Shown piece after piece: positions 1 through 5,672 of a stretch of 14,617 nucleotides of DNA (positions are counted from its first letter, which is position 1; each line of letters begins with the position of its first letter). The notes beneath the pieces were generated by a model. The model did no database searches, was not told the DNA's origin, and saw only the letters and a program-made list of their open reading frames with translations. The position numbers were made by a program, and so were the translations under genes. This stretch comes from Clostridiales bacterium. Lineage in GTDB: Bacteria; Bacillota; Clostridia; Oscillospirales; Oscillospiraceae. Where the stretch lies: positions 1 to 14,617 of the forward strand of contig JAJQAS010000162.1 in the NCBI GenBank assembly GCA_021203685.1. Direction: 5' to 3'.

Positions 1-190
1 TGACACACCCGCAGCCCTGTATGCTGCCGTTTTTCAGCTCCTTGGTGCTCACGTCCAGCTCCCGTCCGCAGTCGCAGCGGCACCTCCAGACGGTGTACCT
101 GTTTTTCCGCTGGCCGGTGTCGGCCTCCACGGTCAGCATCCCGAAGCGTCTGCCGGGGACGATCTTGTCGATTTTACCTGTCCTTGCCAT
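1..190 (-). CDS. Cys-rich small phage/mobile-element-type protein, C-terminus beyond the window
   Basis: An open frame runs leftward from ATG at 190 to the window edge, giving 63 residues without a stop. It begins MARTGKIDKIVPGRRFGMLT and continues to a WRCRCDCG motif and then a QGCGC motif at the edge. This cysteine spacing suggests a small zinc-ribbon or knuckle. Proteins with an RFGxLTV start followed by WxCxCDCG and CGC are common in phages and mobile or accessory loci of Firmicutes; their function is not established. The ribosome binding site is good (GGGGGGAAGG, about 5 nt before the ATG). The start lies inside the last 17 nt of the upstream gene (174-620), which points to one transcript and translational coupling. 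Role unknown; DNA or RNA binding is only a guess from the cysteine pattern. Confidence 0.6.
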   Translation of the reverse strand, partial: MARTGKIDKIVPGRRFGMLTVEADTGQRKNRYTVWRCRCDCGRELDVSTKELKNGSIQGCGCV

Positions 191-620
191 CTGTCCTTCC
201 CCCCTTTGGTTCGCTGTTGCTCCTGGTTTCCCGCCAACGGGTGCAAAAGCGGAGGCCCGTGTTCGGGCTTCGCCTGCCCTCCTGTGCCGGGGCGTCCCCT
301 CCGGGAACCGCCCCGGGCTGCGGCTCCGCCTGCTCCCTTCCCGCCGCCTGGGGGAAGGGGAGAGGAGCCTGCGGCTCCGCCATGGCCTGTAGGGAATCCA
401 GATATTGCTGAGCGGCGGCCTCCGCGTCCTCAAAGACGTGGTTCAGGCTCAGTGCCGCCTCCGCGATGGAACCGGCCTTTTCCATGCGCAAAAGCCTGTC
501 CTCCAGCTGGCGGCGCAGCCGGTCGTTCTCCGCCCGGAGGGAGCGTTCGTTCTGTTGAAGCGCGTAGATGATCTCAATCAGCTCCGTGCGGTTCATTCCG
601 CGCAGTTCTTTGTCTGCCAT
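174..620 (-). CDS. Short coiled-coil protein with a proline-rich tail, unknown function
   Basis: This 148-residue protein begins MADKELRGMNRTELIEIIYA. Residues about 10-50 are a heptad-like coiled coil (LQQNERSLRAENDRLRRQLE). Next comes a conserved-looking AGSIAEAAL-x-LNHVFEDAEAAAQQYL segment (about 50-77), then a Pro/Gly/Ala-rich disordered tail. From memory, short proteins with an AGSIAEAAL...AAxQYL segment are frequent in gut Clostridia, sometimes labelled DNA repair protein without support; I think some lie near surface-polysaccharide or mobile loci but cannot verify that here. The start has an AGGA ribosome binding site about 11 nt upstream. It is the first gene of a leftward unit with the Cys-rich gene. 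No convincing promoter is visible between 621 and 779, which matters for the switch proposed at 780-2261. Confidence 0.65.
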   Translation of the reverse strand: MADKELRGMNRTELIEIIYALQQNERSLRAENDRLRRQLEDRLLRMEKAGSIAEAALSLNHVFEDAEAAAQQYLDSLQAMAEPQAPLPFPQAAGREQAEPQPGAVPGGDAPAQEGRRSPNTGLRFCTRWRETRSNSEPKGGRTDGKDR

Positions 621-779
621 AGTCCTATATTCCTGCCTTTTTCATCTTTAATTTCCGGAGGGTATATTGCGCTGGGGCAGGGGATAAAGTGACTGGCATG
701 AGACAAACTAGAGCGGGCGTCCGGACCTCACCAAAATGTGAGATCTGTCCCTTCAGCGGCTGTGGAAGGGGTACTCTCC
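621..779 (-). promoter_or_regulatory. Putative long leader of the leftward operon, with two small hairpins
   Basis: This gap lies between the left inverted repeat and the ATG at 620. It contains two inverted repeats able to form hairpins: CCCTTC (749-754) with GAAGGG (765-770), and CTCAC (727-731) with GTGAG (738-742). On the minus strand I find no good -35/-10 pair; the best -10-like word (TATACC, near 660) lacks a -35. If the operon is transcribed from an inverted upstream promoter, this stretch would be most of a leader of about 230 nt, where the hairpins could serve antitermination or attenuation. That role is inference. Confidence 0.3.
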
Positions 780-793
780 AAGCATTGTCCTAT
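780..793 (+). repeat. Left copy of 14-bp inverted repeat AAGCATTGTCCTAT
   Basis: AAGCATTGTCCTAT lies 31 bp beyond the recombinase stop codon. The identical word occurs on the minus strand at 2248-2261 and I saw no other copy in the window. The left copy has a partial dyad around it: TTGTC (786-790) faces GACAA (800-804). It is a candidate core site for strand exchange by the recombinase it flanks. Confidence 0.75.
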
Positions 794-823
794 ATGATGA
801 CAAGGCTTATAAACGCTGAAATT

Positions 824-2011
824 TCAGGCAATTTCCCCCTGCTGCCGACCACTGGTCTGACCACTGGCGCGGAAGCAGGGCAGCTTGTTGACCTGCGCTT
901 TTTTGGCGTCCATGGAGGGGTGGACATACCGCTGCATGGTGATTTTCACATCGGAGTGACCCATCATCTCGCTGAGGGATTTGATATCCACGCCATTTTC
1001 CACGCAGCGGGTGGCGAAGGTGTGGCGCAGGGTGTGGAAGGTGTGGCCCGCTACCCCGGCCCGGCGCAGCAGCCGCTTGTAGCGGTCCAGGCAGACCCGC
1101 GGCTCCATATAGTGGAGGTTGCCTGTGATGACGTAGCACTCCCCGGGGCGGCGGCGCTTCATGAGGTACTGAAAGACCGGCGAGGGCAGCGGGATGGTGC
1201 GCAGAGAGCGGTCTGTTTTGGGGACGCCGATGACCACCTTCGTCTTGCCGTCGGACTGCCCGTCCAGCGCCGGGATGCGGTAGACGGTCCGGTTGACGGT
1301 GATGGTGCCGTTTTTGTAGTCGAAGTCCTGCCATTGCAGCCCGCACACCTCGCCGATGCGGAGACCACTATATAAGGAGAGCAGCACGGCCAGGCTGAAC
1401 GGCTCGTCCTCCTCCAGCGCCTGGTGTTCCAGCAATTCCTGCTCCTGGAGGGTGAGGACGCTGGCGTCCGGCTGCCGCCTTGTCACCGGCGGGCACTCCG
1501 GCAGCGCGCTGATGACCCCCTGCTTTTTGGCGTACCGCAAAATCTGCATCAGAACGACCTTCATGTCCGAAAGGGTCTTGTCCGAGAGCGCGCCGCCGTC
1601 CAGCCGCCCGCTGGCCTTTTTGCGCTCCAGGAACGCAGTCAGCACGTCGTCGGTGATGGCGCTGACCGGCATTGCGCCCAGCGAGGGGAGGAGGTGCTTT
1701 TCGGTTATCAAGGTGTAACAGGCCATGGTGGACTCCTTGACCACTGATTTCTTGGCGGCCAGCCATCCGTCCACCTCATCCCGGAACAGCACGGCCTCTG
1801 CGCCGCCTTCCGCAGCGACAAGAGACGACATTTTTTTCGATTCCGCCGTTCGCTCCGCCAAATAGGCCCGTTTCTTTTGCTTCACCTCCTGATAGGACCG
1901 CCCATAGAAGTATTTGTAGTTGGTTTTTCCGTCGGCCGGTCTGCCCTGAATCACCCGGGCTTCCCACCTTCCGTCGTCTCTTCTGCGGATGTTTTCTCCT
2001 CGTCTGCCCAT
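824..2011 (-). CDS. int: Tyrosine recombinase / Tn916-like integrase
   Basis: This 395-residue site-specific recombinase cuts and rejoins DNA through a tyrosine-DNA intermediate. Residues about 1-55 form a basic N-terminal domain (RRRDDGRWEARVIQG, then YFYGRSYQEVKQKK) resembling the AP2-like arm-binding domain of Tn916 Int. Residues 75-165 are the SAM-like core-binding domain, and 185-370 the catalytic domain. All expected residues are present: R218 (SGLRIGE), K265 (VPKTDRSLR), H326 and R329 (HTLRH), H352 (MMGHSD) and Y362 (MQRYVH). Nothing suggests decay. The start at 2011 has AAGG about 9 nt upstream, separated by an A-run. The gene is normal in length for the family. It lies between perfect inverted repeats and beside repeated TGACCAC words, so its substrates are probably local. 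Whether it catalyses inversion or excision is inferred from site orientation. Confidence 0.93.
   Translation of the reverse strand: MGRRGENIRRRDDGRWEARVIQGRPADGKTNYKYFYGRSYQEVKQKKRAYLAERTAESKKMSSLVAAEGGAEAVLFRDEVDGWLAAKKSVVKESTMACYTLITEKHLLPSLGAMPVSAITDDVLTAFLERKKASGRLDGGALSDKTLSDMKVVLMQILRYAKKQGVISALPECPPVTRRQPDASVLTLQEQELLEHQALEEDEPFSLAVLLSLYSGLRIGEVCGLQWQDFDYKNGTITVNRTVYRIPALDGQSDGKTKVVIGVPKTDRSLRTIPLPSPVFQYLMKRRRPGECYVITGNLHYMEPRVCLDRYKRLLRRAGVAGHTFHTLRHTFATRCVENGVDIKSLSEMMGHSDVKITMQRYVHPSMDAKKAQVNKLPCFRASGQTSGRQQGEIA
847..867 (-). repeat. Candidate integrase arm-type site, left pair
   Basis: On the plus strand GACCACTGG occurs at 847-855 and again at 859-867, a 12-bp period. Read on the minus strand the pair is AGTGGTCA-like. 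A second pair with the same 12-bp period lies upstream of int at 2055-2073, in the same orientation. AGTGGTCA resembles the AGTAGTAA core of the Tn916 DR2 arm site bound by the Int N-terminal domain. The site overlaps the last codons of int, so coding constraint is an alternative explanation. Confidence 0.4.
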
Positions 2012-2097
2012 TTTTTTAACCTTGCTTTCTGGCTTGACGGGTGGCCAGGGTCGCTGACCACGATTTTGACCACTTCCCCCTTGGATTCTCTCGTCAT
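1951..2097 (-). CDS. Possible 48-residue protein upstream of and overlapping int
   Basis: An ORF from ATG at 2097 encodes a charged peptide starting MTRESKGEVVKIVVSDPGHP and ending in a Lys/Glu-rich, probably disordered tail. It overlaps the first 61 nt of int in another frame. A GGCGGTGA element sits very close to the ATG, so the ribosome binding site is mediocre. The position, just before an integrase and co-directional, is where Tn916-type elements carry a small excision or directionality factor. The sequence, however, shows no winged-helix or basic DNA-binding signature I can recognise. The VVKIVVSDP strand-like start looks protein-like rather than random. It may equally be a chance frame. 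Confidence 0.35.
   Translation of the reverse strand: MTRESKGEVVKIVVSDPGHPSSQKARLKKWADEEKTSAEETTEGGKPG
2055..2073 (-). repeat. Candidate integrase arm-type site, right pair
   Basis: TGACCAC occurs at 2055-2061 and 2067-2073, again with a 12-bp period. Aligned on the minus strand with the 847-867 pair, the two roughly 20-bp blocks share about 15 positions (AGTGGTCA, then GTGGTC one turn later). The site lies between the int start codon and the right inverted repeat. Unlike the left pair it is outside int, though within the possible small ORF 1951-2097. Confidence 0.45.
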
Positions 2098-2156
2098 TTC
2101 ACCGCCCGACGCTGAAAGTGGCCGTTTCGATTGCGCAAAAAATGGCAAACAGCCAA

Positions 2157-2185
2157 TTGACACCGGCGGCAAAAGGGAGTATACT
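2157..2185 (+). promoter_or_regulatory. Near-consensus sigma-A promoter reading right, out of the int segment
   Basis: TTGACA at 2157-2162, exactly 17 bp, then TATACT at 2180-2185, giving a predicted start near 2192. This is the strongest promoter match in the window. Its transcript would cross the right inverted repeat (2248-2261) and reach the terminator hairpin at 2349-2390 without a recognisable gene. The first start codon after a GAAAGG element (2206) opens a four-codon frame only. GTATAC at the -10 is palindromic, so a weaker divergent promoter toward int could share it, but no good -35 is visible on that side. Confidence 0.75.
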
Positions 2186-2247
2186 ATTCCCAACTGAAAG
2201 GTCGTATGGGGGAAATGTGATAGCTTTACTTAACACACTAAGCTCGC

Positions 2248-2261
2248 ATAGGACAATGCTT
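2248..2261 (-). repeat. Right copy of the 14-bp inverted repeat
   Basis: On the minus strand this reads AAGCATTGTCCTAT, identical to 780-793. The flanks outside the two copies also look alike (TCTCC versus TTCCTT) but the insides differ. This copy has a partial dyad, GCAT and ATGC around TGTCCT. It lies about 56 bp downstream of the predicted start of the rightward promoter, so recombination here would change what that promoter reads into. Confidence 0.75.
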
Positions 2262-2338
2262 AAGGAAAAAGTTCGGGAATTTGGATGGGTTCTCTTCTAT
2301 ATTGCTGTTTCGCCGTACAATTTAACCTAAAATTTTGC

Positions 2339-2390
2339 AAAAAAAAGTGCCCCAGCGGGCCGTCACAAATTGGTGGCAGCCCGCTGGGGC
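2339..2390 (-). terminator. Rho-independent terminator of the esterase-lyase operon
   Basis: A perfect 12-bp GC-rich stem is formed by GCCCCAGCGGGC (2349-2360) and GCCCGCTGGGGC (2379-2390), and further pairing inside the loop is possible. On the minus strand it is followed by eight Ts (2339-2346), so it is strongest for leftward transcripts leaving the gene that ends at 2524. On the plus strand the tail is TTTGTT, so it should also stop much of the transcript from the 2157 promoter. It insulates the recombinase segment from the chromosomal operon. Confidence 0.88.
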
Positions 2391-2523
2391 TTTGTTGGTC
2401 ATGTTGTTCGAAACGGTCAAACAGGGCCAATACACGATATATTTTAAGATGTGATATTAGGACATTGAGATACGATTTGGCAAGACGCCGCCGGGGGGTC
2501 GGGGATGGGGGCAGAGTTTCTTT

Positions 2524-4503
2524 TTATGCCTCCCCCAGCGCCGGGAACCGCGCCTGCACCGCCTGCTCCAACCGCTCCAGCGCCTGCTCCAGCACCCACC
2601 GGGGACAGGCCAGGTTCAGCCGCTCGAAGCCCTCGCCCTCTGGGCCGAAGAGATACCCCTCGTCGCAGAACCACCGGGCCTCCTGCTGCATGAACCGCTC
2701 CAGCGCCTTTTTGTCCAGGCCCAGTGCCCGGCAGTCGATCCACATTAAATAGGTGCCCTCCAGCTGGAAGGGCTTGAGGCAGGGCAGCTTTTGGGCCAGG
2801 AAGTCTTCCGCCAGCTGGCGGTTGCCGTCCAGGTGGAGCAGCAGCGCGTCCAGCCAGCCCTCGCACTGGTCATAGGCCAGCTGACAGGCCTGGTACCCCA
2901 GGGCGTTCAGGCTGTGAAAGCCCATGTCCCGGCGCAGCCGCTCCCGCACCGCCCGGTTGGGCACCAGCAGGTTCGAGGCGTGCATCCCCGCCAGATTGAA
3001 GGTCTTGCTGGGGGCGGTGCAGATGACGCAGTTGTCCAGCCAGGGCTGGGGCAGGCTGCCCATAGAGGTGTGCCGGTACCCCGGCAAAATCAGGTCGAAG
3101 TGAATTTCGTCAGAGATGATGAACACGTTCTGTTCCAGGCAAATCTGGGCGATGCGCTTCAGCTCCTCCCGGCTCCACACCCGGCCCACCGGGTTGTGAG
3201 GGCTGCACAAAATCAGCAGCTTGACCTCCGGCAGGGCAGCTTTGGCGGCGAAGTCGGCAAAGTCGATCTCATACCGGTCCCCCACGGGCGCCAGTTGGGT
3301 TTTCACCAGCTTGCGCCCGTTGTTCTCCACGGCGGAGTAGAAGGGATAGTACACCGGCGTCATAATCAGCACGCTGTCCCCCGGCCGGGTGCAGGTGCGC
3401 ACCAGCTGGTTCAGGGCGGGCACCACCCCCGCGAAGGGGATGATCCAATCCTGCTCCGGGCGGAACCCGTGGCGGCGCTCCATCCAGCACTGGACGCTGG
3501 CGAAGTAGTCCTCGGTGGGACCGGTATAGCCCAAAATGGCATTGTTCAGGTACTCTTTCAGCCCCTCAGCGATTTGGGGCGGGTTTTTCAGCTCCATGTC
3601 CGCCACGGAAAACGGCGCGATGCCCTCCGGCTGGTCGCCCATCTGGTCCCACTTGAAGGAGCCGGTGTTTTTCCGGCTGACCAGCGTGTGGAAGTCATAC
3701 TCTTCTTTGGATTCCAGAGGGAGCCAGTCCCCGATGACATGTTTGATTTGGCTGTCCCAGAAGTCCCACTCGTGGCCGCCGGGGGCGGTCTCGAAGGTGA
3801 CCTCCACCCCCAGCTGCCGCAGTTCCTCCACAAAAGCCCGGCTGTTGGGCAGCAGCCCGTCCTGCTCCCCGCAGGAGACGTAGAGGGCGGGCAGCTGCTC
3901 CGCCCGCTCCACGGCCTGCCGAGCCAGCCAGAGGGGGTTCTCGTCGCTGTCCATGGCCTGGTCCAGGTCGCCGAAGCAGCTCTCCGCATAGGCCCGGTCG
4001 GTCATAATGCCCGGCTCGTAGCCCTTGCGGCGGTTGTCCTCCAGCACCAGGGCGGAGGAAAAGGCGGCGATGGCGGAGAAGGTCTCCCGGTACTTCAGTC
4101 CGGTGCGCAGCGCGCCGTAGCCCCCCATGGAGAGGCCGCCGATAAAGGTGTCCTCCCGCCGCCGGGAGAGGGGGAACATCTTCCGAGTCTGCTCCACCAG
4201 CTCCCGGCCCACGAAGTCCCCGTAAAAGGCGTAGGACGCGGCGTGGTCCAGGTAGAAGCCGTTCTCTCCGGCGGGCATCACCACCGCCAGGTCATGCTCC
4301 TCGGCGTACCGCCGGATGCAGCTGTTGGTGGGCCAGCTCATGTTGTCGCCAAAAATGCCGTGGAGCAGGTAGAGGGTCTGGTAAGGCCGCCCGTGGCGGT
4401 CGGGCGCGCCGTCCCAGGCGCGCTTGTCCGTGGGGAGGATGACCGTCACCGGCACCACCCGGGCCAGACTGTTGGAAAAGAAATTGGTTTGAATCAGTGC
4501 CAT
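2524..4503 (-). CDS. Fusion of an esterase-D-like hydrolase and a PatB/MalY-type PLP C-S lyase
   Basis: A single 659-residue frame holds two complete enzymes. Residues 1-262 are an alpha/beta-hydrolase of the EstA/esterase-D group: LLHGIFGD near 47-53, nucleophile S125 in GLSMGG, acid about D215 (GEQDG) and H244 (GGHEW). Residues 267-659 are a fold-type I PLP enzyme matching PatB/MalY cystathionine beta-lyases: YDFHTLVSRKNTGSFKWDQM start, SPHNPVG (N437), ISDEIH (D465), Schiff-base lysine K500 in APSKTFNLAG, and C-terminal R635. Lyases of this family cleave cystathionine or other Cys S-conjugates to a thiol, pyruvate and ammonia; the hydrolase would cleave small acyl esters. The junction has no linker and no Met at the lyase start, so this is not two genes merged by a missed start. 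The ribosome binding site is AGGAGG, 31 nt after the rhomboid stop. Both proteins are probably cytoplasmic; their joint substrate is unknown. Confidence 0.9.
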   Translation of the reverse strand: MALIQTNFFSNSLARVVPVTVILPTDKRAWDGAPDRHGRPYQTLYLLHGIFGDNMSWPTNSCIRRYAEEHDLAVVMPAGENGFYLDHAASYAFYGDFVGRELVEQTRKMFPLSRRREDTFIGGLSMGGYGALRTGLKYRETFSAIAAFSSALVLEDNRRKGYEPGIMTDRAYAESCFGDLDQAMDSDENPLWLARQAVERAEQLPALYVSCGEQDGLLPNSRAFVEELRQLGVEVTFETAPGGHEWDFWDSQIKHVIGDWLPLESKEEYDFHTLVSRKNTGSFKWDQMGDQPEGIAPFSVADMELKNPPQIAEGLKEYLNNAILGYTGPTEDYFASVQCWMERRHGFRPEQDWIIPFAGVVPALNQLVRTCTRPGDSVLIMTPVYYPFYSAVENNGRKLVKTQLAPVGDRYEIDFADFAAKAALPEVKLLILCSPHNPVGRVWSREELKRIAQICLEQNVFIISDEIHFDLILPGYRHTSMGSLPQPWLDNCVICTAPSKTFNLAGMHASNLLVPNRAVRERLRRDMGFHSLNALGYQACQLAYDQCEGWLDALLLHLDGNRQLAEDFLAQKLPCLKPFQLEGTYLMWIDCRALGLDKKALERFMQQEARWFCDEGYLFGPEGEGFERLNLACPRWVLEQALERLEQAVQARFPALGEA

Positions 4504-4534
4504 ATTGTCCTCCTGTTATAGAAAGTGCCATTGC

Positions 4535-5458
4535 TTAGTTCCAGTCCCCGTCGTCGCCCCGCCCGTCGGAGTAGGCGGAGATCTTATGGAACAGCTTCGA
4601 GACAAAGGACTGTTTTTCGCCGGTTTCCCCTCGGTCTTTGGCCGCCTTACGGGCCTCCCTGCGCTGCCGCCGCTCCTCCTGGCGCGCCGTCTCCTCAGTC
4701 TCCTGCTGGGAAGAAGCCCCCTCATCCGGTTGCCGCTGCCCGGTCTCCTGCGGGGAAGAAGCGGCCTCGTTCGTTTGCTGCGGCTTCCGTTCCCGTGGGG
4801 GAGGGGATGCCTCCTCCGGCTCCTGAGGGGCGGGCGAGTTCGTCTCGCCGCTGCCGGACGAGCGGGGAGCGCGGCTCTTTTTTTTGCGGGAGGCGGAGCG
4901 GCTCAGCAGCAGGCCGAACAGGCCGCCGCAGACGCCGCCCAGGATGTGGCTCAGCTGGGAGATGCTGTCCTGGGCCACGAGTCCGCTGTAGACCTCCTGC
5001 CCCAGGTAGAGAATGACGATGAGCACCATGGTCAGGGGGATCTTGCCGTCCTCCATCCGCACCATGGAAGAGAGGATGACCAGCATAAACACCACGCCGC
5101 TGGCCCCCAGCAGGGCCACGTTGGGGAAGAGGGCGAGGTTCGCCAGACCGGTGACCAGCGCAGTGACCAAAATCATGGCCAGCATCCGCAGACTGCCGTA
5201 CTTTTCCTCGATCATCGGCCCCAGCAGCAGGAACAGCATCATGTTGTTCATGTAGTGGCTGACGCTGGCGTGGCCCAGCACATGGCCCAGCAGCCGCACA
5301 TAGGTCAGCGGGTTTTTGGGCGAGGAGCGGTAGACGCAGAAAAGCAGCTGGGTGCTTTTCCCCTGGGTGGCGAAATCCAGCAGCAGAGCTGCCAGAGAGA
5401 GAAAGGTGAAGGTCAACACCACAGGGGCGTTGTACTGAATTTTCCGCAGAAAGCGCAT
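4535..5458 (-). CDS. Rhomboid-family intramembrane serine protease with charged C-terminal tail
   Basis: This 307-residue membrane protein has a rhomboid core in residues about 1-187. Hydrophobic segments lie near 13-30, 55-80, 92-110, 115-132, 142-160 and 170-186. Family motifs are intact: HASVSHYMNN (63-72), catalytic S120 in LLGASG, and catalytic H171 in SQLSHILGG. Rhomboids cleave membrane-anchored substrates within the bilayer. Residues about 188-307 are a disordered Arg/Lys/Glu/Gln/Pro-rich tail with recurring QETGQRQPDEGASS-like segments, probably cytoplasmic. The start at 5458 has AGAGGG about 6 nt upstream. It is first in a two-gene leftward unit with the esterase-lyase fusion. No substrate is apparent nearby. 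Confidence 0.9.
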   Translation of the reverse strand: MRFLRKIQYNAPVVLTFTFLSLAALLLDFATQGKSTQLLFCVYRSSPKNPLTYVRLLGHVLGHASVSHYMNNMMLFLLLGPMIEEKYGSLRMLAMILVTALVTGLANLALFPNVALLGASGVVFMLVILSSMVRMEDGKIPLTMVLIVILYLGQEVYSGLVAQDSISQLSHILGGVCGGLFGLLLSRSASRKKKSRAPRSSGSGETNSPAPQEPEEASPPPRERKPQQTNEAASSPQETGQRQPDEGASSQQETEETARQEERRQRREARKAAKDRGETGEKQSFVSKLFHKISAYSDGRGDDGDWN

Positions 5459-5491
5459 GGCGATCCCTCTTTTTCGATAGAGCTATTTTAT

Positions 5492-5520
5492 ACAATACCA
5501 TATTCGAGCCGTTTTTACAA
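5492..5520 (-). promoter_or_regulatory. Likely promoter of the rhomboid/esterase-lyase unit
   Basis: On the minus strand TTGTAA (5515-5520), 17 bp, TATTGT (5492-5497), each matching the consensus at 4 of 6 positions. An overlapping TATAAA (near 5487-5492) is an alternative -10. It sits about 35 bp before the rhomboid start codon. Confidence 0.4.
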
Positions 5521-5597
5521 TGGGCAGCGGACGGCGAAACCACCATTTGCGGCCTGTCGAATTTGTAAATTTTCTGATACGATTTCTCGAATCGCAC

Positions 5598-5626
5598 TAT
5601 ACATTCTTCCGGCCCCATGGTATAAT
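5598..5626 (+). promoter_or_regulatory. Promoter of the TauE/SafE-family exporter
   Basis: A perfect TATAAT at 5621-5626 is preceded by TG one base upstream (extended -10). A weaker TATACA -35 at 5598-5603 lies 17 bp away. The predicted start near 5633 excludes the in-frame ATGs at 5631 and 5637 and supports translation from 5673. A small dyad, CGATT (5580-5584) and AATCG (5590-5594), lies just upstream of the -35 and could be an operator. Confidence 0.6.
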
Positions 5627-5672
5627 ACCGATGTTTATGACTGCAATTTTACACACTGGAAGGCTGTCCACT

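Larger units (their letters stand above)
780..2261. other. Proposed invertible promoter cassette carrying its own tyrosine recombinase
   Basis: The 1482-bp segment is bounded by a perfect 14-bp inverted repeat (780-793 and 2248-2261). Inside are a complete tyrosine recombinase (824-2011), a possible small upstream ORF, repeated TGACCAC pairs near each end, and one near-consensus promoter pointing out through the right boundary. Outside on the right there is no gene, only a terminator. Outside on the left is an operon lacking a visible promoter. A flip maps x to 3041-x, which would put the -10 at 856-861 and the transcription start near 849, reading left into the gene at 620. The layout parallels the Hin switch, where the recombinase lies in its own invertible segment, but with a tyrosine enzyme. 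The alternative is a minimal Tn916-like element or remnant, since Tn916 also has inverted ends and subterminal direct repeats. Confidence 0.5.
2098..2523. other. 426-bp intergenic region between int and the esterase-lyase gene
   Basis: No convincing gene is present. The region holds the rightward promoter (2157-2185), a small dyad AGCTT/AAGCT (2222-2226 and 2240-2244) abutting the right inverted repeat (2248-2261), and the terminator (2339-2390). From 2391 to 2523 I see only AT-rich sequence and a G-rich run (about 2491-2512, three G tracts with 2-nt gaps). The switch between accessory DNA and chromosomal-looking genes falls here. Nothing resembling a tRNA attachment target is visible. Confidence 0.6.

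Noticed and set aside
1231..1744. Further TGACCAC words at 1231 and 1738 inside int
   Set aside because: Single copies within coding sequence, not paired at 12 bp; chance or coding constraint is sufficient.
780..2261. Reading the inverted repeats as attL/attR of an integrated element
   Set aside because: Attachment cores left by integration should be direct repeats; these are inverted, and no target duplication is visible outside them.
2491..2512. G-rich run, possible G-quadruplex
   Set aside because: Only three separated G tracts are present, so a standard four-tract motif is not met.
2285..2752. 155-codon rightward frame after the strong promoter
   Set aside because: It runs through the terminator and into the antisense of the lyase, lacks a ribosome binding site, and has low-complexity composition.
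2791..4521. 576-codon open frame opposite the esterase-lyase gene
   Set aside because: Composition is the Val/Gln/His/Gly-rich shadow expected opposite a GC-rich gene; the minus strand encodes two recognisable enzymes.
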